A stretch of DNA of 64,000 bases, taken from Clonostachys chloroleuca (taxonomy: Eukaryota; Ascomycota; Sordariomycetes; Hypocreales; Bionectriaceae). Positions 35,326-47,649 of the stretch are shown piece after piece. The position numbers were made by a program, and so were the translations under genes. The DNA lies in the NCBI GenBank assembly GCA_037952775.1, contig JBANAY010000001.1, positions 2,604,001 to 2,668,000 of the forward strand, given 5' to 3'. Within the stretch, counting starts at the first letter, position 1, and each line of letters starts with the position of its first letter. Below the pieces are notes generated by a model. That model searched no databases, was not told the DNA's origin, and was given only the letters and a program-made list of their open reading frames with translations.

Positions 35326-37960
35326 GTTGGAAATGGATGACCGGGAGTGATGTCCTCGAGGGACTATCACGGAATGGACGTCAGAATTAATTTATAAGTC
35401 GAGGGTTCGATCGTTAAAATCGGCAATTATGATCTTTCTAAGCTCGAGGTATTCGGAAATGGCGTATGAAGAAGGCGAGGACAATGGCAGACAGCGAAGG
35501 AAATGGTAGTCGTGGAGCAACTGAGACAGGTCCCCTTTTCCCCCAGGATTAAATGAGGGAGGAATAGCAAGAACCAAACAAAGACGTGCAGATAATTGAA
35601 TAGGGAATTACGGTGCCAAAGCGAGTGAGGCACGATTGATGAAAACGAAGGGCAGAAGAGTTGAACAACGACAGCCTGAAGGATGGCGGTTCCAAAGGTT
35701 GGCTGAGGATGGGTCAACACAAGAGTGAAGGGGCCAGCGGGTGTTGCTCTCGAGGAGGATTGGGGCGTTACGCACTGTGCCCCCAGCGAAGATGCATTGG
35801 GGTGCGGTGGACTCTAGTGGCGGTAAGCGCACAAATACAGGCACAAGCGGCAAAACAGACACTGGCGGACTGCACTAAGGCACGGTCCTTCACACGCGCT
35901 GCCTGTGGCAAAAACAAAAATATGGATGTTGTCAGGGGCTAGCCGAACCCACCCTCCACCCACCGTACCGTTGGCCCCGAACCCAATTCGGCTGATGTGC
36001 TGGAGCACGGTGCGCCTGTCTTTTGTTTTGCGCTATTCCCATGTCCGAGCCAGCTGAGACAAACAAGCTACTGATCCTAGCCCTGTCAATGACGCTTCCC
36101 GTGCTTGTTTCCCTGGTCGCCAGCGCCGGGCTCTCCCCCTCACCAGCCGGCGATACTCCAATGCAATGACCATATTATATCATATTCTAGTATAAGGTTT
36201 GATGTGGGATGTGGGTTTTGAGCGAGGGTGTGAATCTGGATCAGCTGTTCTGTCTCCAGATAATAAACGTCTATCAAGTTCCGAGGGGCGGGCTGTGCTT
36301 GGGAATACGAGACGGCGAAAAACCGTGACACGATTATTAAGCCGCGTTGCTCTTAGGCTGGTTAATGGGCGAGACAGGCAGGACGGGCAGCGCGGGCAGG
36401 CAGGTCACTGCAGGGAGCCCCCCAATATTTCCACGTCCAGCGTGTGCGTCGTGGATGCCGAAGACACATTCTTCTAAGCTTCAGGTGAATCCACCAGTCC
36501 AGGGAAGCAAACAAATTGGAGTGGATGCTAATGAAAGTTGAGACACTGAATGCGTGATGAGGTCTACCACAGTGCCGTTCTGACTGGCCTGTGAAACGGC
36601 TCTGTCATCTGGGTGTTCCCTCACCTCTCGCCTCTCGCCCGGGCTGTTGGGCTCGTTCATCAGCAGATGGATGTGTTGTGGTCGTGCTGATCGCTGATGG
36701 TGATCCTCGTATGGCGGCCGGCAACCACCTGTACGATAATAAAATAGTGTCCCGGTGAATTAATGTACCAATGTACCCTTAGTATGCGCTGGCGTGCAGC
36801 TGGACAGCCCACTTGATGAGAAAATAGAAACACCAGGAAAAAGGGGGACTCCCGTTCCCCGCCTAAAAAATGAGAAGGGAGCCCAAGGACTGACGAAATG
36901 ACTGGAAGCCAAGCATCACAAAGCGCGATCTGAGCGTTCTCGAATCGGCGACGCTAGACCGCAAGGGGACTCGTGCTAATAGGTAGAACCCACCCTCACG
37001 AGATGATCATATGTATCGCTAGCTGCTGGTTGGGGGCGTTGTGCTGAGGGCCTTTAGCATTGGTAATTTTTTCGCTGGGTGCCAGCAGATGGGTAAATGG
37101 GCGAGGAGGTAGACGTGGGAGAGAGGCAGAACTTCACTGTGTCTTGGGCTCGGGCCTGGCACAGTAAGGCACCACAGTACAATTTGCTTCCAAGTTCTTT
37201 CAGTTGGACGCTATTCGCTACAGCCGCGATGTGGCAGCTTACATGGGAATCCGGCTACACTTAGAAAAGTCTCCATGCATACGATGCATCTCGTGCTAAG
37301 CAAAAAATAAAACGTCTAGAAATATCGTCGGCGTTCCCTACTGCTCGCCTCATGCCGAAACGAAACGTCGTGTGAGGGCAATACGAGCTCAGCAGGGCTG
37401 TGGTCGACCCAAGACCCCAGAGGCACAGTGCGCATGTGAAGTTATTGGCACAAGCACCGCCTTCCTCGGAATGCGGTCGCGCGCCTTCCACCTTCGCTTG
37501 TGCGCCTTTTCCCGCTAGGTGCCGCCGCAGTACGAGGCGCTTCTGCATTTCGTGTTGACCAGCGCCAACCCCGTACTGTGCGAACAGTTGCAAGAAAACA
37601 AACCGTCCCCCCATCCCTGACTGGGCATTGACATCTGGCCTTGGAACATCCTCCCAAACCTTCTACCCGCCGTTACCTTGCTTTTATCGACTTCGTTTCT
37701 GGCAGAATTTTTGCTGACCTCAATCGCTCGCTTCTTGTAAGGGATCATTCGTTATTCCCTCTAATATTTTCTTCTTATTTTGAACCATATACGAATCTCT
37801 CTTAATTCCTATACCAAGACCCGTCTACCTTTTTTCCTAATTCCTCAGCCCCGTGACCGTTGAGCCTCTCGAACCTGACGTTACGAGTAAAGTTGCCGCA
37901 CCGTTGGCTGGAATATTCACTTTGTAGCGTGCTATTCCGCTCTACGGAGCCACCTCGACC
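35326..37960. promoter_or_regulatory. Shared divergent promoter of csmB (-) and csmA (+)
   Basis: The 2.6 kb between the two chitin synthase start codons contains no supported gene. Class V and class VII genes are head-to-head neighbours across filamentous ascomycetes, so a shared regulatory region is expected. Stretches just before csmA (about 37740-37860) are T/C-rich, as in many fungal leaders, and leave room for short upstream frames. Confidence 0.65.
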
Positions 37961-40900
37961 ATGGCCCTGAATCTCCCATCCGTGGGAGCCTCGGGGAATG
38001 GCAGCGGCGCACACAATCAACCCTCGCTTCCGTCGCTGCCTGCCCATCTCCAGTCCGACACTCACCTCACGGCTCATCTCGCCAGTCGATTTCATGCGGC
38101 CCATCCTACCGCGCGTCTGTCTTCACATGCTCTTATTTCATTGAATACGTACACCTCCTCCACCAAAGGACCTGAAGGAGGTAAGGATGGCAGTGCTATG
38201 GGAGGTGCTGAGGAGCTGGCCGACCGTGCTTGGTTAAGGCTTGGGCACCGATCAGAGAGTCAAGCGATTGTCTTCTTGTAAGCATCATTCTTTGCATCTT
38301 CATCACCCTCCGGTGTGTTTGAAACTGACATTATGTAGGGGTGAATCGGGATCCGGAAAGTCTACGATTCGATCACATTTGCTCACAGCCATCCTCAACA
38401 AGTCCTCAACGCCGTTGTCGACCAAGCTTTCGCTCGCCACTTATATTTTTGATACGCTGACGACCACCAAGACGGCCACGACCCCAACCGCCTCTAAGTC
38501 TGGTCTATTCTATGAACTTCAGTACGATACAACAGCCACAACCAACCCTGTTCTCATTGGTGGTAAGCTTTTGGATCACCGTTTCGAGAGAAGCCGTATT
38601 ACCGACGTACCAACTGGTGAACGAAACTTTCATGTGTTGTATTACTTGCTGGCTGGAACAAGCGAAGCTGAGAAAGAGCATCTTGGTTTGAGCTCTGTCA
38701 ACGCAGGTGCAAACAAGGCCCAGCGTTGGAAATACCTCGGACACCCTACCCAACTCAAGGTTGGCATCAACGATGCCGAAGGTTTCCAGGTGTTCAAGAA
38801 TGCCCTGAGGAAACTCGAGTTTCCTCGTAGTGAGATCGCAGAAATATGTCAGATGCTTGCCGTTATCCTCCATATCGGTCAGCTGGAATTTGCTACTACC
38901 AATGACACCAGCGCAGTTGCCGGTGACAGTGGTGGTTTCTCTCACGAAGGTGCCAATACTTTCACGGGTGTGAAGAATAAGGAGGCCCTGACTATCATTG
39001 CTGCTTTTTTGGGTGTCAATGCCATGGATCTACAGAGGACCCTGGGATACAAGAGCAAGATGATCCACAAGGAGCGAGTGACAGTCATGCTTGATCCAAA
39101 TGGAGCCCGCTCTCACGCAAACGAGCTTGCAAGGACTCTGTATTCTCTACTTGTTGCATGGATCATGGAAAACGTGAACCAGCGAGTTTGTGTTCCAGAT
39201 GAAACAATTGCCAACACAATCTCCATTGTTGATTTTCCAGGATTCGCCCAGCAGTCCCCCACCGGTTCAACTCTCGACCAACTTCTCAACAACGCTGGAA
39301 CAGAGGCTGTTTACAACATGTCTCTTCATTACTTCTTTGACCGCAAGGCCGACATGTTGGAATCCGAAGAAGTTAGTGTCCCCCCTACTAGCTACTTCGA
39401 CAACACAGATGCTGTCAAAGGTCTGCTGAAGCCCGGTAATGGACTTTTGAGCATTTTAGATGATCAAACCCGCCGAAACCGAACTGACATGCAACTCTTG
39501 GAGAGTTTGAGGAAGAGGTTCGAAGGAAAGAACCCTGCCATTGAAGTGTCCTCAGCCACGTCTAAGCTGCCCGGAAGCAATTTCCTGACAGAAAACACCA
39601 CCGCTGCATTCACCGTCAGGCATTTCGCAGGTGAAGTAACGTACCCAGTAAAGGGGCTGATTGAGGAAAATGGAGAAGTGATATCCGGTGATATCCTCAA
39701 CATGGTCAAGACAAGCAAGAATGATTTTGTTGCCAAGCTCTTTGGTCAGGAAATTCTCAAGACAGTTACTCACCCCAACGAGAAGAGCACCATTATGCAG
39801 GCAACCGTCAGCTCTAAGCCTACGCGGGCACCCAGCGTTGTTTCTCGCAAGACGCAGCGAAGCAAGGCCCCAGCAGCATACCGACGAAAACAAATGAAGG
39901 CTATGGATCCCTTCGAGCAGGGAAGCGAGGTTGGTGACTCGCAGGCTGGGTCTATGAAGACTGGCACCGAGCAGGGTGCTTCAGGGCAGTATCTGTCCTC
40001 GCTGGACAATGTCCAGAAGGTGTTAGCTGACCCCAACACCAACTCATACTTTGTATTCTGCTTGAAGCCCAATGACCGTCGTATGGCGAACCAATTTGAT
40101 AGCAAGTGCGTCCGAACTCAGATGCAGACATTCGGCATTGCAGAAATCAGCCAGCGTCTTCGTACTGCCGACTTCAGTATCTTCATGCCTTTCGGTGAAT
40201 TCTTGGGATTGACCGAGGCCGAGGCAATGCTTGTTGGCAGCGAAAGGGAGCGAGTCGAGATCACCATCGAGGAGAAGCGTTGGCCATCTAATGAAGTATT
40301 CATTGGTTCAACTGGTATTTTCCTCAGCGAACGATGCTGGATGGAGATTGCCCAACTCAGCGAGGCAGGGTCAGCTTCGGGACGGTTTGGCGCTGTTCCA
40401 TCCGATGGAGACGTTGGTACCCCAATTGATGGTGGCGGTTTTGGGGCCTCGAGGGAACAACTGCACTCCTCGGGTCACACTCCTCTCATGTACGGCGAGA
40501 AGGGGAGATCTGGGTACTTCTCTGGTGATGACACCCGGTCGGAGGCTGGTGTCTCAGCCCTTGGCGCTGGCGACATGTTCAAGAATCTCGACACTCGCGA
40601 GCAGATGGCTGAAAGGGGCAATGAAAAGTCTATGGTTGAAGTGGAGGAATACAAGGATAGTTCCAGCCGGAAGCGCTGGGTATTCGTGACTTACCTCATG
40701 ACTTTTTTCATCCCGGATTTCCTCATCCAGCATCTTGGACGCATGCCTCGCAAGGATGTTCGTATGGCCTGGCGCGAGAAGCTGGCAATCAACATGCTCA
40801 TCTGGTTAATGATCGCCTTTGTCGCATTCTTCATGATTGGGCTCCCAATGCTCATTTGCCCAAGGCAATATGTGTATAGTCCCGCGGAAATCTCAGCATA

Positions 40901-43677
40901 TGACAACGGGAAAAATAGCAAGGGCGCTTACGTCTCAGTACGCGGCTGGGTATTCGATCTCAATGGGATATATAACGCTCATTATCCCAAAGCACCCATC
41001 ATTTCCCAGGACTCCTTCATGGATTACGCCGGTAAAGACGTTAGCGCTCTCTTCCCTATTCAGGTTTCTGCCCTGTGCCTCGGCAAGGATGGAAGCGTGG
41101 ACGAGGCTGTCACGCTTGACTATAAGAGTGATAATACTAGCGCCCAGGTGGTTGTGGATACCATGGATGTGGTTGCCAAATACCATGATTTCAGAGTCTC
41201 AACCAACGACAGCAGACCCGATTGGTATTACGAGCAAATGTATCTGATGAAGAACAGCTTCAAGAAGGGCAATGTTGGCTACTCGGCTCAATATGTGGGC
41301 ACTCAAGCGTCAAAATCCAGCAAGGCTATCGCTATTCTCAACGGCAAGGTTTACGACTTGACACAATATCTCAGTGGGGGCCTGATTCTCAAGCCAGCGC
41401 AAGGTAAAGAAACCCCCGACAACAGCGTGAGGCAATTCATGGATCCCCGTGTTGCCGACCTCTTTCGCCAGAAGGCTGGTACCGATATTAGCCAACTTTG
41501 GAGCCGCCTGAGCACGGATATGGATGCGACAGCCTTAGCTCGTCAACAGACCTGCTTGGATAATCTCTTTTATGTGGGAGATGTGGATACGAGAAGTTCA
41601 GTGCGCTGCCAGTTCTCCGAATACTTGGTTCTCGCAATTTCTTGCGTACTTGCGGCTGTCATCGTTTTCAAGTTCCTCGCTGCGTTGCAGTTTGGTGGCA
41701 AGAACTTGCCAGAAAATCTCGACAAGTTTGTCATGTGCCAAATTCCTGCCTACACCGAGGACGAAGATTCTCTCCGACGTGCAATCGATTCTGCTGCTAG
41801 GATGCAGTATGACGATAAGCGTAAATTGCTCTGCGTTATTTGCGATGGCATGATTATCGGTCAGGGCAATGACCGACCTACTCCTAGAATCGTTCTGGAC
41901 ATTCTAGGTGTTTCCGAAACAGTTGATCCCGAGCCGCTCAGCTTCGAGTCACTCGGCGAGGGTTTGAAACAACACAACATGGGCAAGGTTTATTCTGGCT
42001 TGTATGAGGTGCAGGGTCATATCGTGCCTTTCCTCGTCATCGTCAAGGTCGGCAAGCCATCCGAAGTTTCGCGGCCAGGTAACCGTGGCAAGCGAGACTC
42101 CCAAATGATCCTCATGCGCTTCCTTAACCGCGTTCACTACAATCTACCTATGAGCCCCATGGAATTGGAGATGTACCACCAAATCCGCAACATCATTGGA
42201 GTGAACCCGACATTCTACGAGTACCTCTTCCAGATTGATGCAGATACCGTTGTCGCTAGTGACTCGGCTACACGATTCGTCTCAGCCTTCTTGAATGATA
42301 CACGGCTGATTGCCATTTGCGGCGAGACTGCTCTCACCAACGCCAAGTCGTCCTTCATCACTATGATCCAGGTTTACGAATATTGGATCTCCCACAATCT
42401 GACAAAGGCCTTCGAGAGTTTGTTTGGTTCCGTCACATGTTTACCCGGTTGTTTCTCGATGTACCGAATTCGTGCAGCGGAGACCGGCAAGCCTCTCTTC
42501 GTCAGCCGAGAGATTGTTGACGCCTATGCTTGCATTCGCGTTGATACCTTGCACATGAAGAACCTTTTACATCTTGGTGAAGATCGTTACCTCACCACTT
42601 TGCTTCTCAAATTTCATTCTCAGTATAAGACCAAGTATCTCTTCGCAGCTCATGCGTGGACCATCGCCCCCGATTCGTGGCAAGTCTTCCTGTCCCAGCG
42701 ACGACGATGGATCAACTCGACTGTCCACAATCTTCTTGAGCTCATCCCCATGGCACAACTGTGTGGTTTCTGCTGCTTCAGTATGCGCTTCGTCGTCTTC
42801 ATCGATTTGTTGAGTACCGTTGTGCAGCCAACCATTTTGGTTTACATTGGCTACTTGATCTATCGCTGCGTTTCTAACCCTGGTGTTATCCCTTATACGG
42901 CATTCATTCTTCTGGGTGCGATTTATGGTCTTCAGGCTATCATTTTTATCCTGCGCCGCAAGTGGGAAATGGTTGGATGGATGATCATTTACATCCTTGC
43001 TACCCCTGTCTTCTCCTTTGGTCTGCCTTTCTACTCCTTCTGGCACATGGACGACTTCAACTGGGGTAACACTCGTGTCGTTGCCGGTGAGAAGGGTAAG
43101 AAGATTGTCATCACTGATGAGGGCAAATTTGACCCAAGCTCTATTCCCCGAAAGAAGTGGGAGGAGTACCAGGCCGAACTTTGGGAAACCCAGACTGGCA
43201 GGGATGACGCGCAGTCCGAAATCTCTGGCTACAGCTATGGCACCAAGGCTCAAGGTCTTGGCTCGGAGTATGCCTACTATCCCAGCCGACCAGCCTCAAC
43301 GACTGGCCTCAACCCGAACGCTGGGTTTGAACGCAACCAATCTCGCATGTCGCTGGCTCCTTCGGAAATGCTCCACAACAATAACCGTTTAAGCAGTTTC
43401 AGCCAATCCCAGTTCTTTTCCCCTGAAGACATGGTTGGACTTCCCAGCGACGACGCCATCCTGGCTGAGATCCGTGAGATTCTCAAGACTGCAGATCTCA
43501 TGACTGTCACAAAGAAGGGCATCAAACAGGAGCTTGAGGGACGTTTCGGAGTGCCGCTGGATGCTAAGCGAGCCTACATTAATAGCGGTAAGTATTCGCA
43601 ATCTCTTCTCATCTCGATGAACCAACGCTAACTGATGCACTATAGCCACTGAAGCTGTTTTGTCTGGCCAACTTTAG
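37961..43677 (+). CDS. csmA: Class V chitin synthase with myosin motor-like domain
   Basis: Exons 37961-38277, 38339-43587 and 43646-43677 join in frame to 1865 residues. The N-terminal half is a myosin-like head with an intact P-loop GESGSGKST (107-115) and later myosin-type sequence ([26 protein letters not shown]). A cytochrome-b5-like domain ([15 protein letters not shown]), membrane segments and the chitin synthase core follow, with GEDRYLTTL and QRRRW (1559-1563). A cluster of membrane helices and a C-terminal DEK domain ([18 protein letters not shown]) close the protein, and the last exon adds [10 protein letters not shown]. Class V enzymes build wall chitin at hyphal tips and septa; the head binds actin in characterised relatives. 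Unlike its class VII neighbour the frame is unbroken over 5.6 kb of coding sequence. Confidence 0.96.
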
Positions 43678-44166
43678 ATGGATGTTGTATGACGAATCTA
43701 ACACTTTATTTACTTATTAATTAGCTCCTCCAAAATTGTCATATAATTTAGCGATCTTGCAAACGCGGTATGAAGCTTGAGATAATACATGGATACTGCT
43801 GGTCTTTATCTTGACTTGGAGCTTTCTCTTTCTTTTCTTCTCCCTCTATCATCTCGAATTCAATTCCATTTAGGTAATCCAGAGATTTCAAGGGTCAATA
43901 CTTGGTTAAGGGGACCCTAGGTCAAGGCAATATACGCAATGAAATATATATATTGAATAACTCTACTTCCGTGAACTGAAAAGTAATGATTCTCGGTGAA
44001 CTCTGCGTGTCAAATAACCTAGAATGAGTATATATAGTTCCTAGCATGTGCATGTATGATGAGAGACTTGTGGAATAAATTTGATTCGAATCTATCTACT
44101 TGATTTAATGTACCGAACGCCATATCTGAGTTATATATGTATGCTAAATCTTGCATACATTCTCAA
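43678..44166. other. Convergent 3' ends of csmA and the Urb1-like gene
   Basis: About 490 A/T-rich bases lie between opposing stop codons. They hold both 3' ends; no gene is visible. Confidence 0.55.
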
Positions 44167-47100
44167 TTAGTTTTTGTTCTCAATTAGTTTTTGAACTCCG
44201 CCTCTGCTCCATGCCTCGACTTTCTTTTGGTCGCACGTATCCCATATCCTTCTCATCAAGGCTCTAATCATGGAGGCTTCCTCGCTCGACTCACAGAGGG
44301 CCCGCTGGCTATCCAGCCAACTGATTATCCCGAATCTAGTCACAAGAGTCGTGCTGCCGGATTCGATGCAAGTCGCGCGGTAGATGATGCGGAGGATCCT
44401 CGTCCTCAGGTTGACGCGCAGATAAGGGTTGCTCCCGAGAGACAGGATTTTCTCGAACCATCGCTTCTTGTGGAAGACTGACAGGTCAAAGGGCGTCACG
44501 AGGGCGTCCAGCAGATATGCCAGGAGCCACGTGACCTCGGTGTAGTACCTGTCGTCCTCTGACGGCTCGCCGTGGAGGACGTCGTGGGCGAGGGGCAGCT
44601 TCTCCGCTGACCAGACTGGTCCTCGGGTGAGGAATGTGTTGACCTTGGGATATAGAGGGTGGAGAGGGTTTCTGAGGACGTCGAGCGAGTGCGTGGCGAA
44701 GGCAACAAACGCTGATGGCGCGGGTCCGGCGTCGATGTGAGGCTTGGACGATTCCGCCACCTCGCAGAGGAGGAGCCACACCTGGTCCTTTTCCTCGTAC
44801 GATGACTCTTTGATCTTGGAAGCCATCTTGAGGATGTTCGTCGATGCTTCTTTGCGGATATTGACGTGTGGCGATGCCAGGAGGCGGACGAGGCGCGCGG
44901 CGACGCTGTCTTCGATTAAGTCTTCTACTTCTTTGGCAGCCCATCTGGTGATGACGTTTGTATCTGGGTCCTCCTCTATTACGACGTGTAGCCTCTCTTT
45001 CAAACCATCAGCATCGACGGTTGTCTCGTCCTTCTCTTTGCTGAGCGGGGTTGAATCTTCTTCAGCGGTCTCCGGCTCGAATGCCTGGAGTGCGGTGATA
45101 TCGCTGGAAGAACCGAGCTTTTTGAGGGTCACGCTCTTGGAGGCAAAGTACTCCTTCACCTTTCCATATTGATGATCAACCAAAGCGGTGATCTTCGTGC
45201 CGAGGCTTTCTGCGTTGAAGTAGAGGGACAAAAATTTGGCGACAGCCTTCGTGCCCGAGTCGTCAACGGAGGATGAGAGGTATTGCAATTGCTCTACCAA
45301 GGTCACCATGAGCAGAGGGCAGCGTGGGTCATCGTCCGATACTTTCGTTTCCTCAACCAGTAATTGTAACACTTCGAGGTATTTGATGGGCGAGGAAGCG
45401 CAGCGGTTTATACAGTTGTCCAGATAGCTCCATACAGAAACCATACCCTTGGAGTCGTTGGACTTGTAGGCGCGAAGGGCCTGGAGAAGCGGTGCGATGC
45501 CAGTAGTGGAAAGAACAAGCTGGTTCTCGACAGCAACGGTAGTTAGGACCTTATTAATCTGTCGAGATGGAGAATCCTCGCTGTCGACACATAACAGTCG
45601 CAGAAGGGCTGTGAAAGGTAATGAAGATGCTCCGTTTGAAATATTGTCAACTTTCGAGAACCATCGCATTCCGGGAGAATAGCTGGCGATGGAAACGAGA
45701 TTCTCCAACTGCATGACACCAAACGATCTGGCCTCGGCATCACTTGCTTGGTCGTCAAGACTTCGAAGAACATCCACAAAGAATGGAGACACGTCAAAGT
45801 TGGCAGCAAGTGCTACCCGTGGTATCACCTCATAGTATAGCCGGATCAGCCGAGTAGCCAGAGTCCGATGGATATAGTTCTCTACCGGTATGGTCTTATA
45901 TGATCTCACAATCTCCTTCATGTCTGGAATTCTCTGGCAGAAAGCATCGATCAAACGTCGTGAGGCTGCCTCCCAGAGAGCGCGATCTTTAGAATCGGTC
46001 GCTGTTTCGTGCATTTTGATTGCTGTGGCCAGCTTCTCCAGCGCAGTGACCAATAGTCTTGTTGCAAAGAAGGATGTGAGGTTTGACTTGGGTGAGAGGC
46101 ATCGAACAAGGACTTTTTGATTAATCGGGAGGGGAATGATGTTATCGAGAAGGATGGTGGTAGGCGGTGGCGTATGTGCGAATTGGGACCTGTCTCCAAA
46201 TGACGGTGGCAACGGAAGCTGCATTGTGGAAAAGAGAAAGGTTGCATAGCCAATCCAGGTCATTGTAAGTTTGGGTTCGAACGTAAATGAACGGTTAGTG
46301 AAAAAATAGTCTGCGAGAAGCTCCGGGGCTACAGAAAACATCGAAACGAGGAGCTCGCTATGCCTCAGACTGGACCAGGGACGGAGTTTCTGGGCGAATT
46401 CAGAGAGAACAAAGTTGAAGACAGGAATCCCCTTGCTGAAAATATGGTCTGCCAGCCCGCTTTCGACGCCAGCGAATTTGCCTCTCCTTCGACCTCCAAC
46501 GAGCTCATCCGACTCTGGCTTGGGGTAGAGTCCCGTAGAGGGGTACAAGATACCAGCTTCAGGAGTTGTGCACACATACAGAAGAAACTCGTGTGCTTTT
46601 TCGGCCACCGACGCCTTCTCTTCGTCTGTATTGGCGCTAGTTCCGTAGGTATAGAGACCGAGAACCCTGGTGAGAGTCTTGGTGTTGAAGCTCTTGAACT
46701 TGACATCGCGCGGAATCTTATCGTCCATCAAAACACAAGTTTTCAAGGCGTTGAGAATGTCCAAGACAAGCCATGGCGCATCAGTCTTGATCATGAACGT
46801 CAGATGAGAGAACAACTCCTTCTGCGTCAAGAGTTCCTTGCGCCCGTCTGAGTGCAAGAATTTCAGACAAGCCAGAAAGAATTTAACGGCATTGGTCCGC
46901 ACAGAGGCTTTCTTGGCATCTTCAGGACCTTCACCGGTGTTGCCAACTTCCAGGTTGCGACCGAGATAGGCAAACGTATAGCTACGAGCTCGGAAAACTT
47001 GCTTGGCGAAAGCTCCACCATCGAGGCTGACGATCTCTTTCAAGAGCCGAAGGGTAGGAGAAAGAACGAAACCCTTCCCCTTCTCTGATGAAAGATTCTT

Positions 47101-47649
47101 TGACAAAGACTTTAATTGTCGTTCTTGAAGAAGAGTGCGACAGATGTCGAGGCCATACGGGACCAGGCGAAGCGAGTCAGAGATTACGTGCAGGAGGAGC
47201 GCAAGAACCACAGCCGCCGAAGACATGACGCCATCATTATTGACTTGAACTGCAAAAGACCACATCTCCATGATATCGCTGAGATGCACTGCATCTTCGG
47301 ATATTTGCCTTGGCTTGACGGCTTCGAGATATTCTTGTAGGAGGTCGATTTTCGCATTGCGGTCGTCTTGGTTGGCGACAATGTCATCGAGGAGACGCTT
47401 GAATGAGCTCAGGCCTATAAAATTGATAACTTCAGTGATTGGGTACTTCATAAATGGGCATTGGCTTGTCTTGTATTGCCGAATTGGCTTACCATGTCTC
47501 GCGCGATGCAGGTCTTGGTCGAACGTCAAGAGCTTTCGTAGTTGGTCAGACGAGAGAACATCCTCGCCGGCTGGGACCTCGTGCGTCACCTTTTGGCGTT
47601 TTCGAAATGCCGCCGGATCATCGGCATGGTGGTTACCTCTCTTACCCAT
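44167..47649 (-). CDS. Urb1/Npa1, nucleolar 60S ribosome biogenesis protein
   Basis: Exons 47493-47649 and 44167-47414 encode 1134 residues. The start is basic (MGKRGNHHADDPAAFRKRQK), a likely nuclear signal, followed by LRKLLTFDQDLHRARHG and a long all-helical repeat protein. The beginning matches the N-terminal domain and the end (RKEASTNILKMASKI, LLAYLLDALVTPFDLSVFHK) the C-terminal domain of Npa1/Urb1. Yeast Urb1 acts in early pre-60S particles in the nucleolus. The 78-nt intron 47415-47492 (GTAAGC...TATAG) is a multiple of three without a stop, so the frame is open across it and a naive prediction would add 26 residues. Splicing gives RARHGLSSFKRLLDDIV, the family form. It is divergent from the unknown gene at 50.1 kb. 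Confidence 0.9.
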   Translation of the reverse strand: MGKRGNHHADDPAAFRKRQKVTHEVPAGEDVLSSDQLRKLLTFDQDLHRARHGKPIRQYKTSQCPFMKYPITEVINFIGLSSFKRLLDDIVANQDDRNAKIDLLQEYLEAVKPRQISEDAVHLSDIMEMWSFAVQVNNDGVMSSAAVVLALLLHVISDSLRLVPYGLDICRTLLQERQLKSLSKNLSSEKGKGFVLSPTLRLLKEIVSLDGGAFAKQVFRARSYTFAYLGRNLEVGNTGEGPEDAKKASVRTNAVKFFLACLKFLHSDGRKELLTQKELFSHLTFMIKTDAPWLVLDILNALKTCVLMDDKIPRDVKFKSFNTKTLTRVLGLYTYGTSANTDEEKASVAEKAHEFLLYVCTTPEAGILYPSTGLYPKPESDELVGGRRRGKFAGVESGLADHIFSKGIPVFNFVLSEFAQKLRPWSSLRHSELLVSMFSVAPELLADYFFTNRSFTFEPKLTMTWIGYATFLFSTMQLPLPPSFGDRSQFAHTPPPTTILLDNIIPLPINQKVLVRCLSPKSNLTSFFATRLLVTALEKLATAIKMHETATDSKDRALWEAASRRLIDAFCQRIPDMKEIVRSYKTIPVENYIHRTLATRLIRLYYEVIPRVALAANFDVSPFFVDVLRSLDDQASDAEARSFGVMQLENLVSIASYSPGMRWFSKVDNISNGASSLPFTALLRLLCVDSEDSPSRQINKVLTTVAVENQLVLSTTGIAPLLQALRAYKSNDSKGMVSVWSYLDNCINRCASSPIKYLEVLQLLVEETKVSDDDPRCPLLMVTLVEQLQYLSSSVDDSGTKAVAKFLSLYFNAESLGTKITALVDHQYGKVKEYFASKSVTLKKLGSSSDITALQAFEPETAEEDSTPLSKEKDETTVDADGLKERLHVVIEEDPDTNVITRWAAKEVEDLIEDSVAARLVRLLASPHVNIRKEASTNILKMASKIKESSYEEKDQVWLLLCEVAESSKPHIDAGPAPSAFVAFATHSLDVLRNPLHPLYPKVNTFLTRGPVWSAEKLPLAHDVLHGEPSEDDRYYTEVTWLLAYLLDALVTPFDLSVFHKKRWFEKILSLGSNPYLRVNLRTRILRIIYRATCIESGSTTLVTRFGIISWLDSQRALCESSEEASMIRALMRRIWDTCDQKKVEAWSRGGVQKLIENKN

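Noticed and set aside
35395..35420. B-box-like GGGTTCGATCG as a tRNA gene
   Set aside because: No A box, no cloverleaf stems and no acceptor pairing around it.
35326..37960. A separate small gene between the two chitin synthases (for example 37261-37614)
   Set aside because: Short overlapping frames only, with no family resemblance; better explained as a divergent promoter and leaders.
42567..43253. 228-codon open frame antisense to csmA
   Set aside because: It lies wholly inside the certain chitin synthase coding exon and has no motif.
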